64,000 bases of DNA, from NCBI GenBank assembly GCA_963785815.1, contig CAWAWN010000001.1, positions 806,001-870,000 of the forward strand. The letters run 5' to 3'. The translations under genes were made by a program, and so were the position numbers. The DNA comes from UBA4742 sp963785815. Its GTDB lineage: Bacteria > Actinomycetota > Acidimicrobiia > Acidimicrobiales > Acidimicrobilacustridaceae. The notes beneath the pieces are model-generated. The model saw only the letters and a program-made list of their open reading frames with translations. It had not been told where the DNA came from and made no database searches. This document shows positions 18,785 to 28,479 of this stretch, piece by piece. The stretch's first letter is position 1. Every line of letters begins with the position of its first letter.

Positions 18785-20092
18785 CTATCCGCGCCCAGCC
18801 GACCGCTCCGCGCGCAGCTCGCAGAACAGATCCTCGTAAGCCCGGGCCACCATGGCGGGCGACGCCCACGTCTCCACGAAGCGCCGGCCCGCCGCGCCCA
18901 TGGCCTCGGCCCGGTCCGGGTGGTCGAGCAGCTCGACGATGGCCGCGGTGAAGGCACCGGCGTCCTCCGGCTCGACGGCCAGGCCGGCTCCGGCTCGTTC
19001 CACGGTGCGCGCCACCTCGGTGCCGGCGTCCACGCTGGCCACGATGGGCCGACCGGCGGCCAGCACGGAGTAGAGCTTGGAGGGCACGCTGGAGGCGGCC
19101 AACCCCCGCTTGAGCGGTACCACGTGGATGTCGGCCGCGGCCAGCACGAGGGGCAGGGTCTCCTTGGGCTGCATGTCCACGAAGCGCACGTTGGGCAGGT
19201 CGCGGGCGCGGGCCTCCAGGTCGGCGCGGGCGGATCCCCCACCGTTGATCACGAAGGCCACATCGGGACGTCCCGCCAGCGTGGTGGCGGCCGACAACAC
19301 CAGGTCGAGGGCCTGGGACAGGCCCACGTTGCCGGCGTAGGTGACCACCTGCTTGCCGACCAGGCCGTTCGCCGCCCGGTAGGCGTTCTCGCGGGGTCCG
19401 GGCCGGATCCAGTCGGTGTCGATGAAGTTGGGGATGACGCGGATCTTGGCCGGGTCCCCGGGCGCGCCCCGCCGGGCGTGGGACGCGCCCGGATCCTCGC
19501 CCCGGTCGACGACCTTGGCCCGCAGGTTGTCGGCCAGGTCCTCCGACAGCACCGTCACCGCGTCGGCTCGCCGGTAGATGGCCCGCTCCAGTCGCAGGGC
19601 GGCATCGATGACCCGGGCGCCGGTGAGCAGCCCCAGCTCGATGGCCACGTCGGGGAACACGTCCTGCACGTTGAACACGAAGGGCGCCGACCGGATGCGT
19701 CCCACCGCCGCGCCGGCCAGGCCCAGGGTGAGCGGGGGCGACATGGCCAGGACCACGTCCGGCGAGGGGCGGGAGACGGCGCCAGCCAGGGTGGCCAGCG
19801 CGGTGAAGCCCCCGAAGGCCACGCCCCGAGCCGGGATGTTGCGCTTGTCGGTCGGGAACGGGTGGACCCGCGTGATCGAGCCCCAGTCCGTGGCCTGGCG
19901 GCGCACGAGCTGGCCGTCCCACCCCGGCTCGAGGGCGTGGTGCTGGTACCAAGGCAGGGCGGTGACCACGTCGAGGCGGTGGCCCAGGGCGGCCAGCTCG
20001 GACACGATGCTGGTCATGACCTCACCGGTGGGGGCCACGTCCGGGGCGAAGTGCGGGCACAGCACCCCGATGGTCAGGGGCTCGATGCTCAC
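18785..20092 (-). CDS. GT4 family glycosyltransferase, WbuB-like
   Basis: 435 residues, GT-B fold. The start MSIEPLTIGVLCPHFAPDVAPTGE, the FPTDKRNIPARG segment and FNVQDVFPD follow the WbuB/WcaI group that adds fucosamine or related sugars. The donor domain has VTYAGNVGLSQALD, PKETLPLVLAAADIHVVPLK, and the SVPSKLYSVLAAGRPIVAS signature. It should act on a lipid-linked oligosaccharide at the cytoplasmic face. GTG at 20092 overlaps the stop of the upstream GT4 gene by four bases, and 12 bp separate it from the next gene. Confidence 0.87.
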   Translation of the reverse strand: MSIEPLTIGVLCPHFAPDVAPTGEVMTSIVSELAALGHRLDVVTALPWYQHHALEPGWDGQLVRRQATDWGSITRVHPFPTDKRNIPARGVAFGGFTALATLAGAVSRPSPDVVLAMSPPLTLGLAGAAVGRIRSAPFVFNVQDVFPDVAIELGLLTGARVIDAALRLERAIYRRADAVTVLSEDLADNLRAKVVDRGEDPGASHARRGAPGDPAKIRVIPNFIDTDWIRPGPRENAYRAANGLVGKQVVTYAGNVGLSQALDLVLSAATTLAGRPDVAFVINGGGSARADLEARARDLPNVRFVDMQPKETLPLVLAAADIHVVPLKRGLAASSVPSKLYSVLAAGRPIVASVDAGTEVARTVERAGAGLAVEPEDAGAFTAAIVELLDHPDRAEAMGAAGRRFVETWASPAMVARAYEDLFCELRAERSAGRG

Positions 20093-21288
20093 CGGCCCGC
20101 CCCCGTCAGCCCCGGGCCCAAGCCCTGCGCGGCGAAGGCCACCTCGTAGGCTGTGGCCAGGGCGCGCACCGAGCGGTCCCAGGTGAACTCGCCGGCCCGC
20201 TCGTAGCCCAGGTCGGCCAGTCGGGCCCGACGCGCCGGGTCACCGAGCAGCTCGGCCATGCCCGCGGCCCACCCGTCGACGTCGTATGGCGCCACGAGGA
20301 CCCCGGCGGAGCCGACCACCTCGGGCAGGGCGGTGGCGTCCGAGGCGATGACCGGGCAGTGGCGGCTCATGGCCTCCAGCACGGGGATGCCGAACCCCTC
20401 GTAGGTCGACGGGAAGGTGAGGGCCACGGCGCCGCCGATGAGCACGTCGAGGTCACGGCGGGGGATCCGCCCCAACCGCCGGACCCGGTCCCGGATGCCC
20501 AGCGCCTCGATCTCGGCCCGCAGCTGGGGCTCGGCGTGGGCCTCGCCGCCGGTCAGCAGCAGCAGCGGCTCCGGGTCGGTGGCGACCACCCGGGCGAAGG
20601 CCCGCACCAGGGTCAGGTGGTTCTTGTGGGGATAGGTGATGGCCGGGTACACGAAGTAGGGGCGCGAGCCCACCCCGTAGGCCGCCCGCACCCGTTCGAC
20701 GTCGGCCGGCTGCGAGGGTTCGGCCACCCGGTCGACGCCGGGAGGGACCAGCAGGATGCGCTCGGGGTCGACCGCCATGCGGGACACCACGTCGGCGCGG
20801 GCGTGCTCGGTGAGGGTGATGACCAGGGTGGCGCGCCGCAGGGCCGAGGGCACCGTCCGGCCCAGGTAGGCACCCTTGAGGCGGCTGAAGTGCTCGGGGT
20901 GGGCGAAGGGCTGGAGGTCGTGGATGGTCACGATGCCCGGCGGGCGGCCGCGAAGCATGTTGCCTCCCATGTGGTGCAGCAGCTCCACGCCTTCGGCCCG
21001 GGCCCGCCGGCTCAACCACAGGGCCTCGGACGCCACCCGCACCGCCTTGTTCGGCCCCTCGATGGGGGCCACCACGGTGGGATAGGTGGCCACCAGCCGG
21101 GGGTGGGCCGCCGGGAAGGACCGGTTCACGAACAGGGTCATCTCCGTCGTCCCCCCCGCCACGCGGGCGAAGGAGTCGAGCAGGCGAACGGTGTACTCCT
21201 CGCTCCCCCCCACCACCCCGGGCACCAGCCAGAGCAGGTTGGCTCCCAGCCGCGGGCGTGGGTCGGTCGGGGTCGGGGTCGCCGTCAC
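20089..21288 (-). CDS. GT4 family glycosyltransferase
   Basis: 399 residues. Acceptor-domain motifs LLWLVPGVVGGSEEYTVRLL and TIHDLQPFAHPEHFS, joint YFVYPAITYPHKNHLTL, and the donor signature FPSTYEGFGIPVLEAMS are typical of mannosyltransferase-like GT4 enzymes. The start is GTG 21288 (VTATPTPTD...), four bases inside the stop of the upstream GT4; longer readings upstream are shadow of that gene. It is the second of three consecutive GT4 genes, so three different sugars or linkages are likely added in sequence. Confidence 0.87.
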   Translation of the reverse strand: MTATPTPTDPRPRLGANLLWLVPGVVGGSEEYTVRLLDSFARVAGGTTEMTLFVNRSFPAAHPRLVATYPTVVAPIEGPNKAVRVASEALWLSRRARAEGVELLHHMGGNMLRGRPPGIVTIHDLQPFAHPEHFSRLKGAYLGRTVPSALRRATLVITLTEHARADVVSRMAVDPERILLVPPGVDRVAEPSQPADVERVRAAYGVGSRPYFVYPAITYPHKNHLTLVRAFARVVATDPEPLLLLTGGEAHAEPQLRAEIEALGIRDRVRRLGRIPRRDLDVLIGGAVALTFPSTYEGFGIPVLEAMSRHCPVIASDATALPEVVGSAGVLVAPYDVDGWAAGMAELLGDPARRARLADLGYERAGEFTWDRSVRALATAYEVAFAAQGLGPGLTGAGR

Positions 21289-22385
21289 CGGCACGCCTCG
21301 TGGAAGGCCTGGTCGAGCAGCTCGGCGGTGCGGCTCCACGGGAACTCGGCGGCCCGGGCCTGCGCCGCCCGGGCCAGCGCGGCCGCCCGTGCAGGGTCGT
21401 CGAGCACCGACGCCAGGGCGTCGGCCAGCCCGGCCGGCTGGCGCGGGTCGACCAGCACGGCGGCGTCGCCGGCCACCTCGCCGGCCGCGGTGCCCTGCGA
21501 GGTGATCACGGGCACCCCCTGGGCCATGGCCTCGAGCACCGGCAGCCCGAAACCCTCCTGGAGGCTGGGCAGGCAGAACACCGAGGCCCCGGCCAGCAGG
21601 GCCCGCTTGTCCTCCGGCGGCACGAACCCGAGCTGGCGGACCCGACCGTCGGCCGAGCCCACGTGGCGCTCCAGGTCCTCGTTCCAGCCCCGGGGCCCGA
21701 CCAGCACGAGGTCCAGGTTGTGGCGGTCCAGCCGACCGAAGGCGTCGAGCAGCACGGGCAGGTTCTTGCGGGGCTCGATGGTGCCGGCCCACATGACATA
21801 CGGCTCGTGCAGGTGGTACGTGGCGCGCACCCGCTCGACCTCAGCCGGCGGAGCCAGCGGCTCGTCCACCCCCCACGGCACCAGGCGCAGGCGATCGGGG
21901 TCGAACCCGTAGCGCACGCAGGCCTCCACCGTGGCCTCCGAGGGACACGCCACCAGGCGGGCATCCTGGCGGGCCAGCTCGACGGCCCGATGGAAGAAGC
22001 GCAGACCACGGCGCGTGGAGTGGCTCGGCTCGTGCACGAAGCTGAGGTCGTGGACGGTGACCACCAGCGGCACCGTCGGCGGCGGCATGGCCATGCCGGT
22101 CACGTAGATCACGTCCACCGGTCCGGTGGCCCGCTCCACCGCCGGGCGACGCAGGCGGTGCCACGACTCGTACAGGGCCAGGCGGCTCAGGGGCAGCGGG
22201 TGCACGGCGATGGGCGGCACCCACGGGTCGGGCGGCGGCCGTCGGTGCCGGGCGCTCACCCCGGTGAGCTCCAGGTCTGGGCGGGCGCCGAGCGCCCGCA
22301 CCGCATCCACGGCCGAGGAGGCGGTGCCCCCGGGCACACGGTGCCAGCACTGTTCGAGGGTCACCGCGACCCGGATTGGAGCCAT
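21285..22385 (-). CDS. GT4 family glycosyltransferase
   Basis: 366 residues. It has VTLEQCWHRVPGGTASSAVDAV at the N-terminus, VTVHDLSFVHEPSH in the acceptor domain, VMWAGTIEPRKNLPVLLDAF at the joint (near 190) and CLPSLQEGFGLPVLEAMAQG as donor signature with the EX7E glutamates. ATG 22385 is the first good start; an in-frame start at 22700 would run into the divergent fcl gene. A GAGAAT element nine bases upstream is a possible -10 box. It is first in the operon that runs to the epimerase at 16462. Confidence 0.87.
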   Translation of the reverse strand: MAPIRVAVTLEQCWHRVPGGTASSAVDAVRALGARPDLELTGVSARHRRPPPDPWVPPIAVHPLPLSRLALYESWHRLRRPAVERATGPVDVIYVTGMAMPPPTVPLVVTVHDLSFVHEPSHSTRRGLRFFHRAVELARQDARLVACPSEATVEACVRYGFDPDRLRLVPWGVDEPLAPPAEVERVRATYHLHEPYVMWAGTIEPRKNLPVLLDAFGRLDRHNLDLVLVGPRGWNEDLERHVGSADGRVRQLGFVPPEDKRALLAGASVFCLPSLQEGFGLPVLEAMAQGVPVITSQGTAAGEVAGDAAVLVDPRQPAGLADALASVLDDPARAAALARAAQARAAEFPWSRTAELLDQAFHEACR

Positions 22386-22459
22386 GAGAGGGTGATTCTC
22401 GCGCGGCGGGACGGCCCGGCGAGCCCGCACGGGTCGACTCCCCCGCGGCCGATGGCCGG

Positions 22460-22465
22460 TAGGCT
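22460..22465 (+). promoter_or_regulatory. Leaderless-type -10 box of fcl
   Basis: TAGGCT, eight bases before the ATG at 22474. Confidence 0.5.
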
Positions 22466-22473
22466 CGCAGGCG

Positions 22474-23436
22474 ATGTCGAGCTTCTGGCCAGATCGGCGC
22501 GTGGTGGTCACCGGCGGCAACGGGTTCCTGGGATCGGCGGTGGTGGCCCAGCTCGAGGCGGCCGGCGCCACCGAGGTGTCCACCCCCACCAGCGCCGAGT
22601 ACGACCTGCGCGACCGCGACGCGGTCCGCCAGCTGTTCACCGACACCCGGCCCGAGCTGGTCATCCACCTGGCCGCCCGGGTCGGCGGCATCGGCGCCAA
22701 CCAGGCCCGACCGGCCGACCTCTACCTCGACAACCTGCTCATGGGCACCTACGTGCTCGACGAGGCCCGGCAGCGCCAGACCCCCAAGACCGTGCTGGTG
22801 GGCACGGTCTGCTCCTACGCCAAGTTCACGCCCGTGCCCTTCCACGAGGAGGATCTCTGGCAGGGCTACCCCGAGGAGACCAACGCCCCCTACGGCATCG
22901 CCAAGCTGGCCCAGCTCGTGCAGCTGCAGGCCAACCGGGCCCAGTACGGGCAGAAGGCCATCTACCTGATCCCCACCAACCTCTACGGGCCCGGCGACAA
23001 GTTCCACCCGGCCGTCTCCCACGTCATCCCGGCGCTGATCAAGACCACCGTCGACGCCAAGGAGTCCGGAGCCGACCACATCGACGTGTGGGGCACCGGG
23101 TCGGCCAGTCGCGAGTTCCTCTACGTCGACGACGCGGCCCGAGGCATCGTGCTGGCCGCCGAGCTCTACGACGCGGATCAGCCGGTGAACCTGGGCGCCG
23201 ACCGGGAGCTGCCCATCCGCGACCTGGTCTTCATCATCTGCGAGCTGGTCGGCTACGAGGGCGAGGTCCGCTGGGACACCAGCCGACCCGACGGCCAGCC
23301 CCGACGAGGGGTCGACGCCAGCCGGGCCGAGAAGGCCTTCGGCTTCAAGGCCGAGACCAGCTTCGACGACGGCCTGGCCCGGACGCTCGACTGGTACCTC
23401 AACCACCGCGCCGAGGCCGTGGCCCGCGACACCTGA
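22474..23436 (+). CDS. fcl: GDP-L-fucose synthase-like epimerase/reductase
   Basis: 320 residues, extended SDR of the WcaG/Fcl group, which epimerises and reduces GDP-4-keto-6-deoxymannose to GDP-L-fucose with NADPH. It has VVVTGGNGFLGSAVV (9-23), HLAARVGGIGANQARPADL (the family's VGG-I-x-AN block), GTVCSYAKF with the catalytic Cys, Y-x3-K in APYGIAKLAQL, IPTNLYGPGDKFHP and WGTGSASREFLYVDDAA. It lies alone on the plus strand between two leftward operons, with its own promoter. It would use the product of gmd at 12161. A related NDP-heptose or 6-deoxyheptose enzyme is the main alternative. Confidence 0.82.
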   Translation: MSSFWPDRRVVVTGGNGFLGSAVVAQLEAAGATEVSTPTSAEYDLRDRDAVRQLFTDTRPELVIHLAARVGGIGANQARPADLYLDNLLMGTYVLDEARQRQTPKTVLVGTVCSYAKFTPVPFHEEDLWQGYPEETNAPYGIAKLAQLVQLQANRAQYGQKAIYLIPTNLYGPGDKFHPAVSHVIPALIKTTVDAKESGADHIDVWGTGSASREFLYVDDAARGIVLAAELYDADQPVNLGADRELPIRDLVFIICELVGYEGEVRWDTSRPDGQPRRGVDASRAEKAFGFKAETSFDDGLARTLDWYLNHRAEAVARDT

Positions 23437-23496
23437 GCGAGGATCGGACGACACCTCTCGGGCAGCCCCGTACCTCTCCGGGCGGGCCCCGACGCG

Positions 23497-24452
<956 letters not shown>

Positions 24453-24453
<1 letters not shown>

Positions 24454-25733
24454 CAGTTCCGACCTACTCCGCGATAGGTGAAGCCCAGACGGGTGGTGAT
24501 CGAGCGGTCGAGCAGGTTGCGGGCGTCCATGATGCAGGGCGCGGCCATGAGGCCGGCCACCTTCTCGAGGTCGAGCCACTTGAACTCGTCCCACTCGGTG
24601 AGCACGGCCAGCACCGAGGCGCGTTCGGCGGCCGCGTAGGCGTCGGGGACGACCTCGAGGTCGGGGACGTCGGGCAGCGACGTCGACACCGCCGGGTCGT
24701 AGCCCTGCACCCGGGCGCCGCGGGTCAAGAGCCGTTCGATGACGTGCAGCGCGGGCGACTGGCGCAGGTCGTCGGTGTTGGCCTTGAAGGTCAGGCCCCA
24801 CACGCCGACGGTCTGGCCGGCCAGCGAGCCGCCGGCCAGCTCCTCGATCTTGTCGGCCATGCGGTCGAACTGCTGGTTGTTGACGGTGACCACGCCGGCC
24901 AGCAGGTCGAACTCGTAGCCGGCCTCGCGGGCGATGTAGAGCAGCGCCTGCACGTCCTTGGGGAAGCAGCTGCCACCCCAGCCCGGACCGGGTCGCAGGA
25001 ACTCGTGGCCGATGCGCTTGTCGTAGCCCATGCCCAACACGACGTCGCTGACATCCGCGCCCACCGCTTCGCACAGCGCCGACACGGCGTTGACGAACGA
25101 GAGCTTGGCCGCCAGGAAGGCGTTGCTGGCGTACTTGATCGTCTCGGCCGAGGCCGGGTCGGTCACCATCAGCGGGGCCGGCACGGCGGTGTAGAGGGAG
25201 GCCACCCGGATGGCGGCGGCCTGGTCGTCGCTGCCGATGACCACCCGGTCCGGGTGCAGGAAGTCGTTGACCGCCGAGCCCTCCCGCAGGAACTCGGGGT
25301 TGGACACCACGGCCACGTCCGAGCGCCCCAGGGCCTGCTCCACCCGGCGGGTGGAGCCCACCGGCACGGTCGACTTGTTGACCACCACCGTGTCGGGGGC
25401 CAGGACCTCGGCGATCTCGGCGGCGGCCGCCTCGATGTAGCTCAGGTCGGCCGAGCCGTCCGCCCCCTGGGGGGTGGGTACGCACAGGTAGGCGAACTCG
25501 GCGTCGGCCGCGGCCGCCGCCGCCCCCAGCACGAAGCTCAGCCGGCCCGAGTCCAGGCCTTCGCGCACCAGCTCGGCCAGCCCGGCCTCGAGGATCGGGA
25601 TCTCGCCCCGCGACAGCCGCTCGACCTTGTCGGCCAGGATGTCGGCGCACACCACCCGGTGGCCCAGGTGGGCGAAGCAGGCGCCGGTGGTCAGCCCGAC
25701 GTAGCCCGTCCCGATGATGGCGATCTCAGCCAT
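24453..25733 (-). CDS. ugd: UDP-glucose 6-dehydrogenase
   Basis: 426 residues. It oxidises UDP-glucose twice with NAD to UDP-glucuronate. The N-terminal Rossmann motif is IIGTGYVGLTTGACFAHLGH, then LCVPTPQ, KSTVPVGSTR, NPEFLREGSAVNDFL, and the catalytic Cys in GGSCFPKD (near residue 257). The C-terminal domain begins VWGLTFKANTDDLRQSP. The start ATG 25733 is 19 bp after the LCP stop. GDP-mannose dehydrogenases share the fold, but the adjacent UXS gene argues for UDP-glucose. Confidence 0.92.
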
Positions 25734-25752
25734 GGCGCACCTTCCCCTTCGA

Positions 25753-27189
25753 TCAACCGCACAGCTGCCCTGGCGGGGTGGTGGGCACCATACTGGCCGT
25801 GGTGGTCGGGGTCGTGGCTGATGGGGTCCCCGGGGCGGTGGTGGTCGTGGTGGCCAGGAAGGCGGCGAAGTCCGAGGACGGGCGGGGGGTGGTGGCCAGC
25901 CCGGTGAAGTCGAGCCCGGTGGCCAGCACCACCTGCGGACCGACCAGGGTGCGGTCGGCCACGAACGCCGGATCGATGGTGAGGTAGCGGGCCACCTGCA
26001 CGGCGGCCGCCTCCTGACCCGGCGCGTAGCGGATGGTGGTGTGGGTGTTGCGGAAGCTCGAGGCGTCACCTGACGCCGCGGTGATGAAGCCCAGCTTGGC
26101 GAACGAGTCGAGCAGCGCCTGGGCCTGGGCCGAGCGCCCGGAGCCGTTGGTCACCGACACCTCGATGCCACCGTTGGGGTTGGCGGCGCTGGACAGGTCA
26201 CGGAACTTGTTGAAGATGGGCTGGGCCCCGAGCGTGTCGAGCAGCAGCACGTCGGCGCCGCCGATCACCGAGCCGGTGGTGGGCGGGGTGTACACCTGGA
26301 GCGAGTTGGGATCGAAGTTGCGGAACTCGGCGGCCAGGTCGAGCAGGTCCTGGAGGCTGAGCTGGTTGTCGAGGGTGACGTCCTTCTGGGCCGTCTCGAT
26401 GAGCTGGCGGGCGACGAAGGGGTTGCGGGCCCCCTTGGCGACGGCCCGCTTGAGCGACAGCTTGATGAACTGCTGCTGGCGGGCGATGCGGCCGATGTCG
26501 CTGGTGGGATCGGCCTCCCAGTGGCCGTGCTGGAAGCTCTCGAAGTAGCGCGACCGGGCGTAGGCCAGGCCCTGGACCCCGTCGAGCATGACGCAGCCAG
26601 GCTGGGTGATGTTGAGCCCGGTGTGGACGTCGCGGGCCGGCCACGGGAAGTAGATGGGCACGCCCCCGACGGCGTCGACCAGCGAGCGGAACGCCTCGAA
26701 GTCGACCTGGACGAAGTGGTTGATGGGGATGCCGAAGTTCGTCTGGATGGTCTTGATGAGCTCGGTGGGCCCACCCGTGGCCAGGGCCGAGTTGATCTTC
26801 TCGTGGTAGCTGGTGCCGGCGATCTTCACCCACAGGTCACGGGGCAGCGAGAGCAGCTGAGCCGTGCCCTTGCCCGGGTCGAGCCGCAGGATCATGATCG
26901 TGTCGGTGTTCTGGGTGGCGCCCCGCCCGATGTTGATCGGGTCGTTCTTGTTGATGCCCGCGGCGCTGTCCACCCCCACCAGCAGGAAGTTCTCCGGCTG
27001 GCCCTTCTTGGCCGGCTGGTCGAGGGTGGTGGCGAGGCTGAAGCGGGCCACGTTGGTGGCCTGGCGGAAGACGTAGGACAGGCCGGCCGCGGAGGCGAAG
27101 CACAGCAGCGCCACGCACACGTTCAGCGTGATCAGCAGCCGCTGGGGCCAACTCCGGCGCCGGCGTGGCCGTCGGGGGCGGTCGGACAC
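25753..27189 (-). CDS. LytR-CpsA-Psr (LCP) family glycopolymer ligase
   Basis: 478 residues. A basic N-terminus and one signal-anchor helix (about 18-40) are followed by the LCP domain (about 65-300), with NFLLVGVDSAAG, NTDTIMILRLDP, SLPRDLWV and the HEKINSALATGG block. A LytR_C-like domain (about 340-430) carries VSVTNGSGRSAQAQALL, then a Thr/Pro-rich tail. LCP proteins move a glycan from its lipid carrier to peptidoglycan outside the membrane. Here it heads an operon with ugd and uxs, so a uronate- or xylose-containing wall polymer is plausible. The GTG start has TAGGAT six bases upstream, inside the acyl-CoA dehydrogenase stop region. Confidence 0.9.
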   Translation of the reverse strand: MSDRPRRPRRRRSWPQRLLITLNVCVALLCFASAAGLSYVFRQATNVARFSLATTLDQPAKKGQPENFLLVGVDSAAGINKNDPINIGRGATQNTDTIMILRLDPGKGTAQLLSLPRDLWVKIAGTSYHEKINSALATGGPTELIKTIQTNFGIPINHFVQVDFEAFRSLVDAVGGVPIYFPWPARDVHTGLNITQPGCVMLDGVQGLAYARSRYFESFQHGHWEADPTSDIGRIARQQQFIKLSLKRAVAKGARNPFVARQLIETAQKDVTLDNQLSLQDLLDLAAEFRNFDPNSLQVYTPPTTGSVIGGADVLLLDTLGAQPIFNKFRDLSSAANPNGGIEVSVTNGSGRSAQAQALLDSFAKLGFITAASGDASSFRNTHTTIRYAPGQEAAAVQVARYLTIDPAFVADRTLVGPQVVLATGLDFTGLATTPRPSSDFAAFLATTTTTAPGTPSATTPTTTASMVPTTPPGQLCG

Positions 27190-27193
27190 CGAC

Positions 27194-28462
27194 CTATCCT
27201 AGAGGCAGGCCGAGCTCCCGAGAGATCACCAGGCGCTGGATCTCACTGGTCCCCTCACCGATCTCGAGGATCTTGGCGTCGCGGTAGAAGCGGGCCACCG
27301 GCGTCTCGTCCATGAAGCCGTACCCACCGAAGATCTGGGTGGCCTCGCGGGTGGCCGTCACCGCCGCCTCGGTGGCGTAGAGCTTGGCCACCGCCGCCTC
27401 GCGCTTGAAGGGCCGGCCCGCATCGCGGCGGGTCGCGGCGCCGTAGGTCAGGGCCCGGGCCGCCGCCGCCATGACGGCCAGGTCGGCGCACTTGAAGGCC
27501 ACCGCCTGGTTGGAGCCGATGGGCCGACCGAACGTGTTGCGGTGGTTGGCGTAGTCCACACACGCCTCCAGGCACGCCTCGATCACGCCCACGGCCAGGG
27601 CGGCGATGGCCACCCGACCGTCGTCGAGGATGCTGAGGAAGTTGGCGAACCCCCGGCCCCGCTCCCCCAGCAGGTTGGCGGCTGGCACGCGGCAGTCGGT
27701 GAAGGTCAGGCCATGGGTGTCCGAGGCGTGCCAGCCCATCTTGCGGTAGGGCGGAGCCACCCCGAAGCCGGCGGTGCCGGCCGGCACCACGATGGCGCTG
27801 ATCTCGGGCACGCCCCGGCCCTCCCCGGCGCCACCCTCCTCGGCGCCGAGGACGGCGCCACCCTCCCGGGCGCCGAGGACGGCGCCACCCTCCCGGGCGC
27901 CGAGGACGGCGCCACCCGAGCCGGTCACGGCGGTGACGGTCACGATGGAGGTCAGCTCGCTGCCCGAGTTGGTGATGAACGCCTTCTCCCCGTTCAGCAC
28001 CCACTCCCCCGCGGCCTCGTCCAGCTCGGCCCGGGTGCGCGTGCCCCCGGCGTCGGAGCCGGCATCAGGCTCGGTCAGCCCGAACCCGCCCAACGAGCGG
28101 CCGGCCACCAGGTCGGGCAGCCACTCCTGGCGCTGGTCCTCGGTGCCGAACCGGTAGATCGGGTTGGCCCCCAGACCCACCCCGGCCTCCAGGGTGATGG
28201 CCATGGACTGGTCCACCCGGGCCAGCTCCTCGATGGCCACGCACAGCGACACCAGGCCGGCGCCACCCCCGCCGTACTCGACCGGGAAGGGGATGCCGAA
28301 CAGCCCGAGGTCGCCCATGGCCCTAACCACGTCGGTCGGGAAGGTGTGTTCGCGGTCCCACTGCTCGGCGTGGGGGGCGATCTCGCGCTGGGCGAAGTCG
28401 CGCACCACGGCCCGCAGGGCCTCCTGCTCGTCGGACAGCTCGATGTTTCCCTCGGTGGTCAT
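27194..28462 (-). CDS. Acyl-CoA dehydrogenase with an internal tandem-repeat loop
   Basis: 422 residues, FAD flavoprotein that makes the alpha-beta double bond of an acyl-CoA. The helical N-domain, then FGLTEPDAGSDAGGTRT (substrate/FAD region), the FKREAAVAKLYATEAA helix, IFGGYGFMDETPVARFYRD and the catalytic-Glu region EIGEGTSEIQR are all present. Between the usual strands at about residues 184-212 lies an extra loop made of three copies of GGAVLGA(R/E)E, encoded by a 27-bp tandem repeat and ending GGAGEGRG. The loop is in frame and no core motif is lost. Substrate class (short- or branched-chain) cannot be fixed. Confidence 0.88.
   Translation of the reverse strand: MTTEGNIELSDEQEALRAVVRDFAQREIAPHAEQWDREHTFPTDVVRAMGDLGLFGIPFPVEYGGGGAGLVSLCVAIEELARVDQSMAITLEAGVGLGANPIYRFGTEDQRQEWLPDLVAGRSLGGFGLTEPDAGSDAGGTRTRAELDEAAGEWVLNGEKAFITNSGSELTSIVTVTAVTGSGGAVLGAREGGAVLGAREGGAVLGAEEGGAGEGRGVPEISAIVVPAGTAGFGVAPPYRKMGWHASDTHGLTFTDCRVPAANLLGERGRGFANFLSILDDGRVAIAALAVGVIEACLEACVDYANHRNTFGRPIGSNQAVAFKCADLAVMAAAARALTYGAATRRDAGRPFKREAAVAKLYATEAAVTATREATQIFGGYGFMDETPVARFYRDAKILEIGEGTSEIQRLVISRELGLPLG
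27196..27201 (-). promoter_or_regulatory. Leaderless-type -10 box of the LCP gene
   Basis: TAGGAT, six bases before GTG 27189; it overlaps the last base of the acyl-CoA dehydrogenase stop codon. Confidence 0.5.
27830..27910. repeat. Three tandem 27-bp units inside the acyl-CoA dehydrogenase gene
   Basis: Units starting GCCACCCTCC begin at 27830, 27857 and 27884, with a partial fourth at 27911. The last two copies are identical; the first differs by a few bases. Each unit encodes nine residues on the minus strand. Confidence 0.9.
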
Positions 28463-28470
28463 CGGCGAGG

Positions 28471-28476
28471 ATGGTA
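28471..28476 (-). promoter_or_regulatory. -10 box of the acyl-CoA dehydrogenase gene
   Basis: TACCAT on the minus strand, eight bases before ATG 28462. On the plus strand the same bases contain the ATG at 28471, the first candidate start of pabB. Confidence 0.45.
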
Positions 28477-28479
28477 GGC

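Noticed and set aside
27830..27917. CRISPR-like repeat
   Set aside because: Uniform 27-bp tandem units with no spacers, in frame inside an enzyme gene.
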